Origin: Macrolepiota albuminosa
Lineage: Eukaryota; Basidiomycota; Agaricomycetes; Agaricales; Agaricaceae
Assembly (NCBI GenBank): GCA_027475525.1
Contig: JAMWFC010000060.1
Location: forward strand, 1 to 64,000
Reading direction: 5' to 3'
Length of the DNA stretch: 64,000 nt
Of the stretch, positions 1 through 12,217 are shown piece after piece. The number at the start of each line of letters is the position of its first letter. Position 1 is the stretch's first letter. The translations under genes and the position numbers were made by a program. The notes below the pieces were generated by a model that saw nothing but the letters and a program-made list of their open reading frames with translations, ran no database searches and had not been told where the DNA came from.

Positions 1-831
1 AGGACATGTCCTGTGGAAGGACTTGATATCGAAACAGCATGCTTGTGTACCGGAAGGAGAGACTGCTATCTAAGTCATGACCTCACAGATCTATTATTGT
101 TCACTACCTGTGTGAGAATAGGGGAGGCCTTCAACAAGAGTGAGGAAAAGTGCGAAGGTTGATTCGACAGGAGTTGGTGTCACCTAGATACTTTGGCCGT
201 TGTACCCAGACATACCTGCTAATCTGGCAATAGTATTTGAACTTGCATATGGAATTACAGTCTCCACAGGTCTCTTGCTGGGAAATACAGTTCCTCCTTC
301 GGCGTACAGCATGAAATATATAGAGCTTTCCTCGCAGATTTTGTGTGGCTCTTGTATTAGAAGTTGGGAGTAAAGACTTGGATAAATAATGATGACATTT
401 TGCTTTACAAGTTTTGACAACTACTACGCCGCACTTCTATCCGATTATTATCCTGTACTCATCTTTGGGTATTTCATAGCCGTAGTATCATGATCTTCAT
501 GAACGAGCACCTTTATTTTGATCTCCAGGATGACACCTTTCTGTACGCTTGTGCACATCATCAGTTGTCCTGGTGAGAAATAGTCGTACCTGTGACATTC
601 TTAGCTACGAATAGAGGTATTGGTATCTGATTTATTAGACTTTCCGCCGAAAAAGGCGCGAGCATCGGTATTGATACTAATATTGTCATCGCTGGGTGAC
701 TACGCGTGTAGATCAATCTTGCAGCAGCACAGAAATAGGGTAGGGACGCACTAATAATTCAAGGTGCTCTGATCTATTGACATACCTTGAGGCCTTCGTT
801 TTCCTCCTCCTACCATAGGTACATTAGTGAA
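1..831. other. No supportable gene
   Basis: I see no convincing gene here. A 78-codon minus-strand frame at 184-420 has no recognisable domain and no clear splice partners, and could equally be the last exon of a gene that starts outside my interpretation. The base composition is ordinary for intergenic DNA of this window. Confidence 0.4.
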
Positions 832-1458
832 CTACAAAATGATGTAACAAAAACGCACTCTAGACTCAACCTTAATCCTCGTCCACGCCGTATTCAACAG
901 TCCCGTGTAAATTCCTTCATGGTTTGCTTTAGGATCAAGCTTTAACAGCGCATTTACCATTTCACTGATGCACAACCCATGACTCATTAGGGATACATGC
1001 ATATCTCTACTTTCCACGTGCGGGAGGACGCATTCCTGCACGGCCTTTTCAACACGCACGGCGAGATCGTCTAAACTTTCTCCACCTTCAAACTTATCAC
1101 TGCGCGAGAGAGGGGCGGGGTACACCCCCGACAATGATACTCTCCCTCGTCTCACCTGGCTGGACGTCACGCGCCCACGCGTTTCCCTCTGGTGGACGGT
1201 GAAAGGCGTATCGAGCGGTTGGACATCGTGGATGGCTTTTCCCGTTGCGTGCGCACGGATGAGCGGGGAAACATAGATGTGGTGGAAGTGAGTTCGAGAT
1301 TCCTGGAAGGAGCGTGCGAGTGCAGAAGCCTGGAGTACACCGAGAGGCGAGAGAGGGTGTCTTTCCAACCTGGGTGTCTTCCCAACCTGGGTACCGGTAT
1401 CGATTGTGAATGGTGTGTCACAAATGTGTGACAAGTGTACAAAGGAGCCATATGTCAC
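832..1458 (-). pseudogene. Histidine phosphatase superfamily protein, 5'-damaged
   Basis: The frame encodes the C-terminal two thirds of a phosphoglycerate-mutase-like (histidine phosphatase) protein. Visible features are a segment reading PLSPLGVLQASALARSF, typical of the stretch after the catalytic RHG loop, the core 'HHIYVSPLIRAHATGKAI', 'FEGGESLDDLAVRVEKAV', and the second catalytic histidine in 'LMSHGLCISEMV'. The N-terminal RHG motif carrying the phosphorylated histidine is not seen upstream in any frame. Just before PLSPLG the family usually reads like GWKDT; here GWKDT is present in a different frame, next to a local duplication of a short CCAGGTTGG-containing segment around 1366-1392. 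A frameshift therefore probably separates the two halves. It could instead be a gene with an unrecognised first exon. Substrate unknown. Confidence 0.6.
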
Positions 1459-2362
1459 TTATACTTATACGGACACCTGCATCTTTTATCTCTGAACCGG
1501 CTGAACAGATTCGCTGCAAACTTGATACACATCTTCTTCATGTCTATGTATACAAAAATACACTGGATAACCTGGTAAGATACCAGCAAAGAATTCTATT
1601 GATTTCAATTTGGCTGTACAACCGGCCCGTCAAATACAGTAAATCGGAAAGTCATCCAGTTTCACTGATTGATTGATTCCTCTGTAAATTACCCCAGTTA
1701 GCCAGATCAAATCTTCACAATGGCTACTTATTGGCGCGTTTAACAATGTCCATTACGAAGGAGTTGTGCGCCACCATTACTTGTACTCTATTAGTTGTCC
1801 TCTGAATGACCATTGTAGGTGCACAAATTGTGAAGTCGAGCTGCTCAAGCGCAAGCTAGAAGTAAACAAAGCGGCCTTCGGGGAGAAGAGTCAGCTAGTC
1901 TCAGGCTCTACACCTTTTTCGTCAACTCGATCAGGTTCTTGACTTTGGAAAGTGGAACGCCGGCCACCCAGCATTGCTCGTCCAATCCAATCTCTCCAAT
2001 TCCACGTCTACGTGTGACGTTCCTCGTTATGTCAGCTTCTCTCGCATGGAATCACCACACCACCTGACTATGAGGTCCTTGTACTTGATAGCAAGCACGT
2101 TGCTAGGGAAAATGACTCACAGCTGCCTCCTAACTGGATGGCAGAAAGTCTTTGTCTGCTTCGGAATGTCAGGGGTTACTCCAGCTGTGGTTTGATCAGA
2201 TCCATATGAAATCGTTATCGGTCCCACTTTTGGGGAATATGGTGGGTAGTTATGTATGGGAACGTTCGGTATGATATGTTTTTACTCCAAGATTCATCTA
2301 TCTTTGTCCAGTATATCCCAGGCCCTAGTTACGAAAGTGAGTAAACGTGCCTTTCTCCAAAG
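1459..2362. other. Intergenic, nothing recognised
   Basis: The short frames at 1410-1676 and 1974-2195 show no domain or splice pattern. The 3' part of this stretch probably carries the promoter of the alkaline phosphatase gene that follows. Confidence 0.4.
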
Positions 2363-2370
2363 ATATATAA
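2363..2370 (+). promoter_or_regulatory. TATA-like box of the PhoD gene
   Basis: The sequence ATATATAA lies about 35-40 bases upstream of the chosen start codon at 2403. It is the only clear TATA-like element close to that start. If functional, the 5' leader would be very short; its use is inferred. Confidence 0.35.
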
Positions 2371-2402
2371 AGTTTGAAAGGCATAATGCAAACGGAAGTA
2401 CC

Positions 2403-5400
2403 ATGTTGTCTCCTCTAGTTTTGTTCTTTGCTGTTGGCGCCCAAGCTACACAGTTTTTGGACAGGAACTTGGCTTATCGTTCTCCATTTATCAACGCACC
2501 TCATGTATATCTGCCCACTCGTCGAAGCTCATTGTGTGCTCATGTGTGGTTTGCAGCTCTCGCACAACACCAGAAGTATTCAAAAGCGTTTTGAAACCAC
2601 CCTCGCTCGCAGGCAGACCCAAGATGCCTCGCCCTTCAAGGATGAGCACTACTTTACCTTTTTTGGTGGCAATTTCAGCAATGTATACATAATTCCCAGT
2701 TCATGTCCGTCTTCTGACTTCTTTGTAGGCGCAGGTAGTCTGGAGTGGCGGCGTAAACTTCACCCACAATGGTATGTATGGAGCATCTGCGCTTGAATTT
2801 CTGTTCTTACCCCATCTTTACCACATAGTTGCTAGCGGCGATCCCCTTGACACTTCTGTCCTTCTTTGGACCCGAGCTGAAGCCATTTCCCCTGCTGGTT
2901 CTACCGCTTTGCCAGATCAGAGCGTTCCAGTATGTGTCTCGTACAAAATCTTCAACAACCCCGAATTGTCTGGAAATCCTGTCGACTCTGGCTCTGCCTT
3001 TACTAGCTACGACGTCGACTTCACACTTAAGGTTGAGGCTACTGGACTCGCGCCTGATTCCAAGTATTGGTTCCAGTTTGCTGACTGCACTAATCCCAAC
3101 TCGGTCTCTCCCATTGGGGTGACTAGGACGTTTGCCGATCCCAACAGTAGGTGTCACGAGAAGCATCCAATTCTAATTATGATCATGTGCTGTTTACAGC
3201 TCCTGCGGACAAAGTAAACGGCGGCAAACCTATGACTTTTGCTGTCTTTTCCTGTTCTCAGTTCCAGGCCGGTGAGTACAATTTCCCATTGTGTGACAGA
3301 TCATACAGTTAAAAAGAATGTTAGGCTGGTTCAACGCTTATGGTGTTGCAGCTCATAATACCTCGGCTGACGTCTTCATTCATCTCGGTGATTATGTAGG
3401 TCCCATATAATTAAGATGATTATATATGCTGATTTCAGAAAGATATATGAGTTTACTGGAAATGGGTTGGTGCTTGTATTCATTCTTCTACCCTTTGTTT
3501 ACTATTTGTGAGTAGCGCGAGCATAGGTCGTGTGACATTGGGCCGTGAACTTGCCACAATAAAGGACTACCGCCAGCGCTTGAATCAGTATAGGACTGAC
3601 GCCAGCCTTGTTTTTGCTCATCAGCATAATCCTTGGGTCACCGTTTGGTGCGTAGTAATCTAGTTTAATTGAGGTAAATATCACATGGCGCTTACTTGCA
3701 GATAGGGTGAGTTTGGAAAATCTGAAAATATGTACTGGTTTGTGATCCCATGAATTTCTGCCACAAACAGGATGATCATGAGGTATGAAGTCTATCCCAC
3801 CATGGTACCCTCCTGTTGATCGCGAAAACATTGCATTGAATAGGTTGCCGACAATGCGTGGAAGGCCGGAACCACGAACTCAAATGATACTGCAGCTGGA
3901 TGTACCTTTACTGACTCTGGCGCTTGCTTCACGGACCGCAAGCTCGCTGCCGTCAGGGCCTATCATGAGTGGATGCCCATCCGCCAGGTTACTCCAGACG
4001 ATAAACTCCGCATCTGGAGGAACTTTCAGGTCGGCAAGCTCCTTGACTTGACGATGCTTGATACCCGTGAGTAGTTCATGGTTTGTGACCTCTGTCTTGA
4101 CTGCTCATCGATATTTAGGCCAGTATGATCGCGACATTACTGACGTAAGTCTCTAACTGATAAACATTCGATGAGCTCTAACATATTCTGGATTTCAAGG
4201 TCGGCTATAACAGAGGTAAATGCTTTGCACTCACCCTTCTCTAAGCTCGGCCTGATTTTCTTTAGCATGTGAGTTCCCTCTTCCGTTGCAGAGTTTCATC
4301 CCCTCAAATTTGTTGCTGGTCATAGTTGTTAATTCTGTTAAGGACGAAGACGGTCGCTCTCTCATGGGAGCTGAACAGGAAGCATGTATGTCAAAACAAG
4401 TCAATCGGCGAAAAGATGCTAAAAGACTGTTCAAACAGGGTTTTTTGATACCCTTTCGGAGTCAAAAAAAAGGAAAGCCGTTTGGCGCATTGTTGGGTTC
4501 GTCAGCATCAGTATACTCTTTCAGCTTTTCACCAACTCCTTACAATATAGGCAACAAATCGTCTTCAGTCAGCTTATCGAGAGGGGATCCGGTATGCCAT
4601 GAGCATTAATATGAGTACAACTGATGATATTTAATTTTGCCACTTTCAGTGGACTTGGTGAGTTGACAAAGGCAGTCTTTAGCACTGGACGGGCCTGGAT
4701 AGTTCCTTAGGATGCCTGGGATGGTTATCTCCAGAATCGTGCCCGTGTGCTTGATCACCTTTCCAATGAGGGGATCTCGAACACTGTCGTCTTGGCGGGA
4801 GACAGCCATGACAACTGGGTCTATGATCTTGCCCGTACGCGCCTTCCCTATTATTTAGAATCAAATTGTTCATTATCATCTAGGTCCCAATGATACTTCG
4901 TAAGCTATGTATAGAATTCAAGTTATTGGATCATCTCATATACAGCTAGTTATAATAAAGTCACTGGAGATGGTGCTTTCGGTGTTGAATTCGCTGGAAC
5001 CGCAGTTACCTCGCCCTCCTCGTTTGGCGCAAATATATCCCCCGCCGACGCTGACGTGTTATCCAGAGTCTTTGTTGCCGAAAATGATGCGCTCCAGTGG
5101 AGCGAAGGCTCGTTCCGTGGATTCTTCACGCTTACTATTGATCCTCACACGCTAAACGCTACCTTCTTTGGGATGAAGGATGTCTGCACGTATATTTCTC
5201 AGTATACCCAAGGTGGCTTGACTAACAAGTTGCAACATAGCCAATGCCAACCTTGACCATCTCGAGATTGCAAACTTTGTCGTCAAAGCTGGCGAAAACA
5301 AACTCGCTCGACCTGTCGCTGGAGGTGCTGTCCCAGCCGGCATTTTGAAGGCCAACCTTAATACTCCTACAACTACTGAAGCCACCTCTGCCTCAACTGC

Positions 5401-5602
5401 CGGTACCAGCGCCAGTGCTGTTACCAGTGCCGTTACCAGTGCCAGTGCCGTTATCAGCGCCAGTGCCGTTACCGGCGCCAGTGCCGTAACCAGTGCCAGT
5501 GCCGTTATCAGCGCCAGTGCCGTTACCAGCGCCAGTGCCGTTATCAGCGCCAGTGCCGTTCACAGTGCTGCCAGCTCTGATGCTAGCACTGTCAGCGCTT
5601 GA
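2403..5602 (+). CDS. Secreted PhoD-type alkaline phosphatase/phosphodiesterase
   Basis: A multi-exon gene for a PhoD-family metallophosphatase, which releases phosphate from esters outside the cell. The start is chosen because it gives a signal peptide (MLSPLVLFFAVGAQA). Exons then read LARRQTQ and HYFTFFGGNFSN (PhoD N-terminal domain), VASGDPLDTSVLLWTR, the metal/active-site motifs FAVFSCSQF, FIHLGDY and DDHE, and later GAEQEAWFFDTLSESKKRK and VVLAGDSHDNWVYDLA, the conserved C-terminal GDxH site. Introns are about 45-60 bp; for example the W of EAWFFD is split by a GTATGT...CAG intron starting at 4387. I found no frameshift, so the gene looks intact, although the last intron near 5188-5240 is hard to place. 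The C-terminus ends in a Ser/Ala/Val/Thr-rich repeat tail, perhaps a cell-wall or O-glycosylated linker. No GPI signal is obvious after it. Confidence 0.85.
5411..5562 (+). repeat. Coding minisatellite, AGTGCCGTTA-type units
   Basis: A tandem array of short GCCAGTGCCGTTAtCAGC-like units, about 18 bp with some 12-bp steps, lies in the last exon of the PhoD gene. It encodes repeats of the type SASAVTSASAVI. Units differ by single bases (accagt, atcagc, accggc). All length changes keep frame, so copy-number variation between strains would only change tail length. Confidence 0.8.
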
Positions 5603-6143
5603 AGAGTAATGAGAAGAGCAATGAGAAGTTTCAAAGCTGAAGCATTGGACATACCTTAGCTACCATCTTTTTCAAAGGATAAGCGAGGAAATGAAACGCC
5701 ATTTCAAATAACTTTTCCCTTATTAATCAATCCTTCAGTAGCCTTTGAACTTAAGGCGTATATGGTACATCAGTCTTCTCTCTTGCGCCGCAACTCGTAA
5801 GCTTTGTAGTCAAAACGCGTAGATCTGTCCAGAAGCCGAGCAAGATCAGGCCAACAGGACCTCAGCTTAATCCTGCGGTGAGATACCTCTAAAGGATGTT
5901 ACAACTCCAATTCCTTGTTCGCAGGCGAGGCGGTCATATCAATCTTCACAAAGTCTGCTCTTAGAGGCATAGCACCGGATGTGTCTCCGCATTCACCGTC
6001 GAAAAGATCTCTCTCAATTTGGAAAGCGCTATGTTTGTTTTCCATTATTAGTCTTTAAGCTTTACCATCGTCTATATCATTTGCTTTCTGTTATTGATCT
6101 CGAAATGCCAAGATAACAATGTAAAAATTTCAAAACAAAACTC
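5603..6143. other. Intergenic: 3' flank of PhoD gene
   Basis: No gene is recognised. The segment runs from the PhoD stop to the left arm of the inverted repeat. Confidence 0.4.
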
Positions 6144-6327
6144 ACTGTCCAGCCGGAGTCGTAGTGCGTGATTGTCCTACACCAGATCTAGTTACTGATG
6201 GTACCACTGACACTGGTTTCTTCTTGCTGTGTGCATAGAAGGTTGATCTCAATACTTTGCGCCGAGTCTTGCAAAATTCTCCACAGCTACAGAAGTATTG
6301 CTTTTTGGGGCCAGCACTTCGAGCCAT
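6142..6327 (-). pseudogene. Inverted copy of transposase N-terminus
   Basis: A 61-codon frame starting MARSAGPKKQYFCSCGEF matches the first 60 codons of the plus-strand frame at 8600, with one residue difference in the part I compared (RTTTPAGQ versus RTMTPAGQ). It has a CxC...C cysteine pattern (CSCGEFC). It stops where the inverted repeat ends, so it is only a 5' stub of the gene and part of a rearranged mobile element, not a gene of its own. Confidence 0.7.
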
Positions 6328-6628
6328 GTTGTCCTGCTACAGTAGATACAGCTTAGTTGGGGACACTTGAGGGGAGAACACAGGTGCAATACATCGAGCG
6401 CGATGCAGAATAGTGGGTACCAGTCATATATTTAATAATAGTACATGCCGGACACGTGCGTGACTACGTCGATCAAAGTAAGGCTACGACGTCGTCTCTT
6501 GTCAGAAGGTAAGCTAGGTCAAGCAAATGTCTGAAAGTAGTCGATGAAGATAGAGGTCAAAGACAATCTCACAATTTGGCATGATCATGCTCGATTGACA
6601 TCTATTTGGCACGATTTGGCTCATTCTG
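6144..6628. repeat. Left arm of 485-bp inverted repeat
   Basis: This segment is the near-perfect reverse complement of 8299-8783. The two end pairs (6144 with 8783, 6628 with 8299) have the same coordinate sum, so there is no net indel between the arms. The arm carries the N-terminal coding part of a transposase-like gene in reverse (6142-6327). Outside both ends the similarity stops abruptly. Confidence 0.85.
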
Positions 6629-6745
6629 GCGCGACGCGATTTTCTGAGTTCCAATTCTTTTTCATTATGAACGTCGGAGTTGGGATAGCCCGCATGGGCT
6701 CTCCCGAGGCTCACTCCGACTTGCACGGAACTCGACCAAGTGCGG

Positions 6746-8056
6746 TCATTGGACATCATTCAGATGGGAAATTAATCTTACAATAGCAACAGATGAACTG
6801 AGCGACATGTCAGAAATAGATTTCGTACGAGATGTGTCCATGTCATGAACTGGGTTTTTCCCAATGGAATCTATCTTGTCGACCCTCAACGAGACAGAAC
6901 CAACCATTGTCTGTGATCCTGTGTCCATGTCTGGCATATAATCTGTCACCTCCCCTACATCTCCTCCTATGGCGTCCACTTGCTTTTCCTGAGACTCGGG
7001 GGGAATCAAACCAGGCTGGATTTCAGAAACCCAGTGGCGCATCTGTGCTTGGAAAACAGAGTTTTCTTCATCCATGATGTATTCTTCTTGGTCATCAGAG
7101 CTCTCCTCTCCATCCTCACGGTCAGCAATGTACGTGACGGAATCCACGGGTCGTAGCTCAACTTCGTCGATGCCCCAAGCAAAAGCTCCCGGACGAAGCT
7201 GTAGTTGTTGACCGCTCGATGTTGTCTGAGCATTAGAGTCCGAAATGAAGTCTGGAGGGACATCCCATTGTTCCCACATCTGGTATGCGCACTGACATGA
7301 AAGATCAGAATCGAAGTATTTCAAAAAGTATGGTCTGTAACTCTTGTCTTCATCTACTTCGCATATGAAGTGCTCGTGTTCCATAATCTTCTGATAGAGG
7401 TCGACAATAACATAGTGTGGATGTACGTGTAGGCGTAGAACTGGCAAGGTTGTATAAGGGAAGAAGTGCTCGTGTGGCAGGCCGTCACTACCGTCGAGGC
7501 GAACGATAGTGCCCTCCATTCCAGGCAGAGGAACAAAAACGTATTCAAATAAGTCTTTGTCCTTGTACAGGGTCTAGCGGAACGCATTTTTTGTCGGGAC
7601 ATTGATAATGATAGGAATACGCACCTCGATCGGCTCTTCAATAGTAAAATCCAAGTTAATGATAGAGTTAAGCAAATTTTCATCCATCGGAAGTAAAGCC
7701 CAAAGACCTGACTCGAACATACAGCGAAGTTCTGGCGTGACTAAAGAGCATTGAGAATGCACATTCACTTGTAAATGCTTCACTCACGATATATTGTGTT
7801 GGCCTCAGAGCTTGAGTCTAAGGTTCCATACCTCCGTCCCCATGCACACTCGAGTTTCATCAGCTGTATAGATCCTCATAAGCAGAGAAGTCGGACAATA
7901 TCTATCTGGACTTGCCATTTCTTCCTCAAAGACCTGAGGATGCAATATGTGACAGGCCACCGTGAAGCGGGATTCGAGAGACACCACACATTCTTGAGGC
8001 ATCTTGTTCAGCATTAGCAAGATAGATTTCACGAGATGGGGTGAATTGGTAGTCAC
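6746..8056 (-). CDS. Unidentified protein gene between inverted repeats
   Basis: I do not recognise this protein. The main exon (7519-6746) encodes 257 residues, including the phrases LRLHVHPHYVIVDLYQKI, EVELRPVDSVTYIADREDG and an acidic stretch (EESSDDQEEYIMDEE). Upstream exons are plausible: one reads VTPELRCMFESGLWALLP and NLDFTIEE before a GTGCGT...TAG intron (about 7580-7630), and the first reads MTTNSPHLVKSILLML and CHILHPQVFEEEM. The joint between exons 1 and 2 near 7800 does not resolve cleanly, so the true start may be lower. No signal peptide or membrane span is seen. It sits wholly between the two arms of the inverted repeat, so it may be cargo carried by, or trapped between, transposon copies. 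The largely open frame suggests it is functional or recently so. Confidence 0.5.
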
Positions 8057-8298
8057 ATTCGATCACGTGTACACTGCTTGGTCACCACCTAAATGTGGAC
8101 AAGCGGCCGGCCACAGAGAAAAAGAATTGGAATTCAGGCCCAGTGGAAATCAGAATGAGCCGAATCTTGGACGAAAGATAGGGACAATGTCTCAGGTGCA
8201 AGCAATAAGTAAAACATGTATTGAGTGTATGAAAAAGGAAATGGTGAACAGATCCGGTTATGACTAGCCGGCAGCTGCACGTAGTCCCAGCTACCAAT

Positions 8299-8783
8299 CA
8301 GAATGAGCCGAATCGTGCCAAATAGATGTCAATTGAGCATGATCGTGCCAAATTGTGAGATTGTCTTTGACCTCTATCTTCATCAACTACTTTCAGACAT
8401 TTGCTTGACCTAGCTTACCTTCTGACAAGAGACGACGTCGTAGCCTTACTTTGATCGACGTAGTCACGCACGTGTCCGGCATGTACTATTATTAAATATA
8501 TGACTGGTACCCACTATTCTGCATCGCGCTCGATGTATTGCACCTGTGTTCTCCCCTCAAGTGTCCCCAACTAAGCTGTATCTACTGTAGCAGGACAACA
8601 TGGCTCGAAGTGCTGGCCCCAAAAAGCAATACTTCTGTAGCTGTGGAGAATTTTGCAAGACTCGGCGCAAAGTATTGAGATCAACCTTCTATGCACACAG
8701 CAAGAAGAAACCAGTGTCAGTGGTACCATCAGTAACTAGATCTGGTGTAGGACAATCACGCACTATGACTCCAGCTGGACAGT
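8299..8783. repeat. Right arm of 485-bp inverted repeat
   Basis: Partner of 6144-6628. This arm continues directly into the rest of the transposase-like gene, so it is probably the original location, and the left arm the copied or inverted 5' end. The part before 8600 would then be the promoter and leader of the transposase. Confidence 0.85.
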
Positions 8784-10198
8784 ATGAGATTTTACAAAAT
8801 GCAGGTGAGATCACTTCAAGAATAACAAGGTTCAGAGAGATTCATCTGAAGCAATTCCTGAAGTGAGTACTGCTTGCCTTTGGCTTGATATACCTCAGCC
8901 AACCTTTCTAGGCCTCTGTGGACTCTCTGTTTCTTGGTTTAGAAGTGGATCAAGGGATGCAAAAACAGCAGCATTAAGCACTGCCTCTCTGAGGTCCAAT
9001 TCCAACACCTAGCAACTATGATAATGATGACGATACATCGGAATGCTACAGTAATATTGAAGAAGTTCAAATAGCACAACAATCTCAAGAATGCAGAATT
9101 TAATAATGGAGATCTTTCTGCCAAGACAATTGCTGCACTACTAGACCCACCAAAGGATTCTTTGAAGCTCAATTCAAAAGACCACTCAGACAATGATATT
9201 CTGATGTGCTTCTGCCTCTTTCTGAATACTTGCAACTCTGCAGATAAGTATAACAATGTGATTTGTGCCATTAAACAACAATTTGGAAATCATGACATTC
9301 TTTCATATGACCAGCTCAAACGGCAGATTGCACAGCTTACTGGTATCTCTCCTATCATTTGTGACATGTGCATCAAGTCCTGCCTTGCATATACTGGACA
9401 TTTCTCCAATGATCTTCAGTGCTGGCATTGTGGTGAGCCTCATTTTGATCATATTACATATAAATCAAGGTAAGAACTCAATTGATTTACCATGAGGTGC
9501 CAAGGATGTTGGTGATGGCTATGTTTTGCTCCAAGCTGTTGATACTTGTAAATGAGCAATGACAGAAGCAGAAACTGATGCATTCTATGAATACTTGATA
9601 AAAAATATTCAATGTGGACCTGAAAATATCCCATACAACTTCAGGCCTGCATTTGTCATACAATGGGCATGCCTGCAACTATCACAGAAGTATGGTGGCC
9701 AGAAGTATGGTGGCCAGATTGCATGGTCTCTGTGGAAAGAGAGTTTGAAGGAAAGAACTCGAATAGCATAATGAGTGAAAGTATGTTGGCCTTTTCCTGA
9801 AATTGTTTCAATGAATCTCATTTACAAGCATAGCTGCAGTACAAAGATCAGATTGAATTTGGTGATGTACATTACTATTTTCAGTGCAAGTTGAAAACTG
9901 GTGTTGTCCAATCATTGGCAGCAAGATCTCTCTATAGCTGACTTGACCCTGAGCTGCTGTCACTATCCACTGATACTCTTTGGTCTTGTAGACATCAAAG
10001 AGATGATAGTATTGTTGTTGTTGATGTTCATGCAATCCTGGCTGTAGTCACTGTTGTTCCACACTCAACAGATTTGTTGGGCCAAAGTTGGGAGGGTTGG
10101 GTGTTTGTGGTTGAAAAACCTGGTCTAGATATCAGCATAATGGCTGGAGTAATAAAGAATGTACCAGAAGATGAGGATGATTCTGATATCAATGAATA
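8600..10198 (+). pseudogene. Decayed Tnp2/CACTA-like transposase
   Basis: Pieces of one transposase appear in order on the plus strand, broken by stops and frameshifts. The N-terminus MARSAGPKKQYFCSCGEF is at 8600. A central block at 9162-9473 reads HDILSYDQLKRQIAQLTGIS followed by CIKSCLAYTGHF and CWHCGEPHFD, the Cys-rich segment I know from Agaricomycete Tnp2-domain (En/Spm, Plavaka-like) transposases. A block at 9559-9771 reads FRPAFVIQWACLQLSQKYGG, and a C-terminal block around 9835-10198 ends VEKPGLDISIMAGV then NVPEDEDDSDINE. The catalytic middle is largely missing. A 15-bp tandem duplication (AGAAGTATGGTGGCC) occurs near 9688-9718. The family call is from memory of motif wording. This is a non-autonomous remnant. 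Confidence 0.65.
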
Positions 10199-11699
10199 AA
10201 TTCACATTGAAATTGCAAGTTGCAAGTGACTTTGGACAAACAATACAAGTTGACACAAACCACTACTTGATCATAACCATCAACTCTTGTTTTCATACAT
10301 TCATTATGTCTATGACACTTGAGAAGATCAAGAACCTTGACCATGCTACTCTCATTAGCAGCAGAAACCCTGTGTACAAGAAACTCTTCAAGGAACTGCA
10401 GAATTCTTGGTATCCTAGCTATATTTTTGCATTCAAGTCTTATTTGAAACTGTATTACTAGCTCTACTCAAAGTTTGCATTCAGATAAAATTCTTACTCA
10501 AACTACAGACATAGCATATGATCCAACTCTCCAACACCCAATTTGCTGCATCAAGTACAGTACATGCCTGATGGTTTACATTTGGTATATCATGTTTCTG
10601 AGCCTGTTATGGCTTGTGACACCCCATTACAATATTGATACAAGTTCACAGTCTACTTGCTCATGGTTTCATACATTACATAGCAAGAATTGCCTTACCA
10701 CTGATAATAACAATCCAGACTCTGAAGATCATATTTTTGTCAAAGAAACTTACATGAAGATATTGAAAAAGCTGAAGAAGTGAAGAAGTTTGTTGAACAG
10801 TATCTGCCTCTTGTATTCTTGTACCTCATGTGGATCAGCTCTGTGTAGAAGCTCTTCTGCTATCTTTGTATATTTTCTTTGCATTCTGTCAGACTCTGTG
10901 TCATTGTAATAGCACTTGTTTGTATTGTTACTAAACAAACAATTATAATAGTTGTGCCACTTTGCTTGTTTCACTTACCTTCTTTGCATATACTTCACTC
11001 AAAAAAGGATGTTCAGCCACTCTCCTGGCTTTCAGTACTCTTCTTTTAGTTCTGGGAATAGCTCATGTTCTTTCTAAGCTCAATATAGCTTTGTCAGAGA
11101 TTTGAGTTCACCTTCTATTGATAAGAGTCAAGATATGGTGCTGTTTATAGGAGGAAACACAGCTGCAGCTTTTGCAGATAATTTTCAACCAAGACACAAA
11201 GTAAGTCTGATACTTCTTGGTATAACAACAACTTATACATTAAATTTAGTCTTTTCAAGAATCCTTAGTTACTCATTCAAATGCAGATGTTTGGACAGCA
11301 CTATTGCAGATACATATTCAAACACTCTCAAAGCAATTTATACAATCTCATCAGGCAATCATATATCTTATTAGGTATGCAGCCTACAAATATGACATGT
11401 CACAAGAGACTATTACTATGTCTAGAACATCAATTAATTCTTTACTCTTGCAATCAAAGTCTCTGAGTCTGGAGACTCTTCAGTATCTTCTACTCTTCTT
11501 GCAGTACCTTCTCTTAGCAAGGATGACTGCTCTCAGATAAAATATTGGACTTGAAAACAATACACTGCAGCCAAGAAGAAAAAAGCCACAATTATTAACT
11601 CAACATTGACTGGTAACAGTTCAGCAAATATCAAGACAAAGGAAGGAGATTGACTCATTGTTAGCGTGCACAAAAAAAAGTTGACATTCAATATCTAGT
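10199..11699. other. AT-rich transposon-derived DNA
   Basis: The segment is AT-rich with only short frames on both strands (for example 10159-10461, 10750-10974, 11102-11374), none with a motif I can name. It lies between the transposase remnant and an LTR and is probably decayed mobile-element sequence. Confidence 0.45.
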
Positions 11700-12217
11700 T
11701 GTAAGGGCGACCTCTAGAGGCTGTGGCTCAATCACACAGCTGGCAGAGGGAGATCCAAAGTGTATTAGAATATATACTGACAATATCAAGGTAGCTACTC
11801 ACCTGGCAGAGGGAGATCCAAAGAGAACAAGTCTGGGGATTCCCTATGCCAGGTTGGATGCTTCTGGGGCCTCTGAAGCATGGGAAACAACTGTACAGTA
11901 CAACAAAACCTTAAAAACTCGAAAATTGACTAACCAAACAAGTGTGCAAACAAGGGAGGAAAACTCCGGACTTTAGAAGTCAGAAAGGCAAACTCCGGCT
12001 TATCTAAGCAGCCTGGAGCGGTGCTGAAGGGCCCACACTTGTCTGAGTGATAGCTAAAGAACCAGAGCACCTCAAAGGTTGAGAATAGTACTAACAGATA
12101 GTGTTGAAAAAGTAGTAACAGCGAAATGAGAGAATGATAGAAGAAATAAGGAAGTGAATGAAAGGAGAGTGAAAAAATGAAGAGTGAAAGAAGAAAGGAA
12201 TGAGGAGTCCCCTGACA
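11700..12217 (-). repeat. Inverted LTR of Ty3/gypsy-type element
   Basis: Read on the minus strand this 518-bp segment begins TGTCAGGGGACTCCTC and ends at CCCTTACA, a TG...CA LTR. Its reverse complement matches the plus-orientation LTR at 14723-15203 along its length, with many substitutions and small indels. Both contain the sequence GGATCTCCCTCTGCCAG more than once. Because the two LTRs face opposite ways they cannot be the pair of a single element; one is a solo LTR or the junction is rearranged. Confidence 0.75.
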
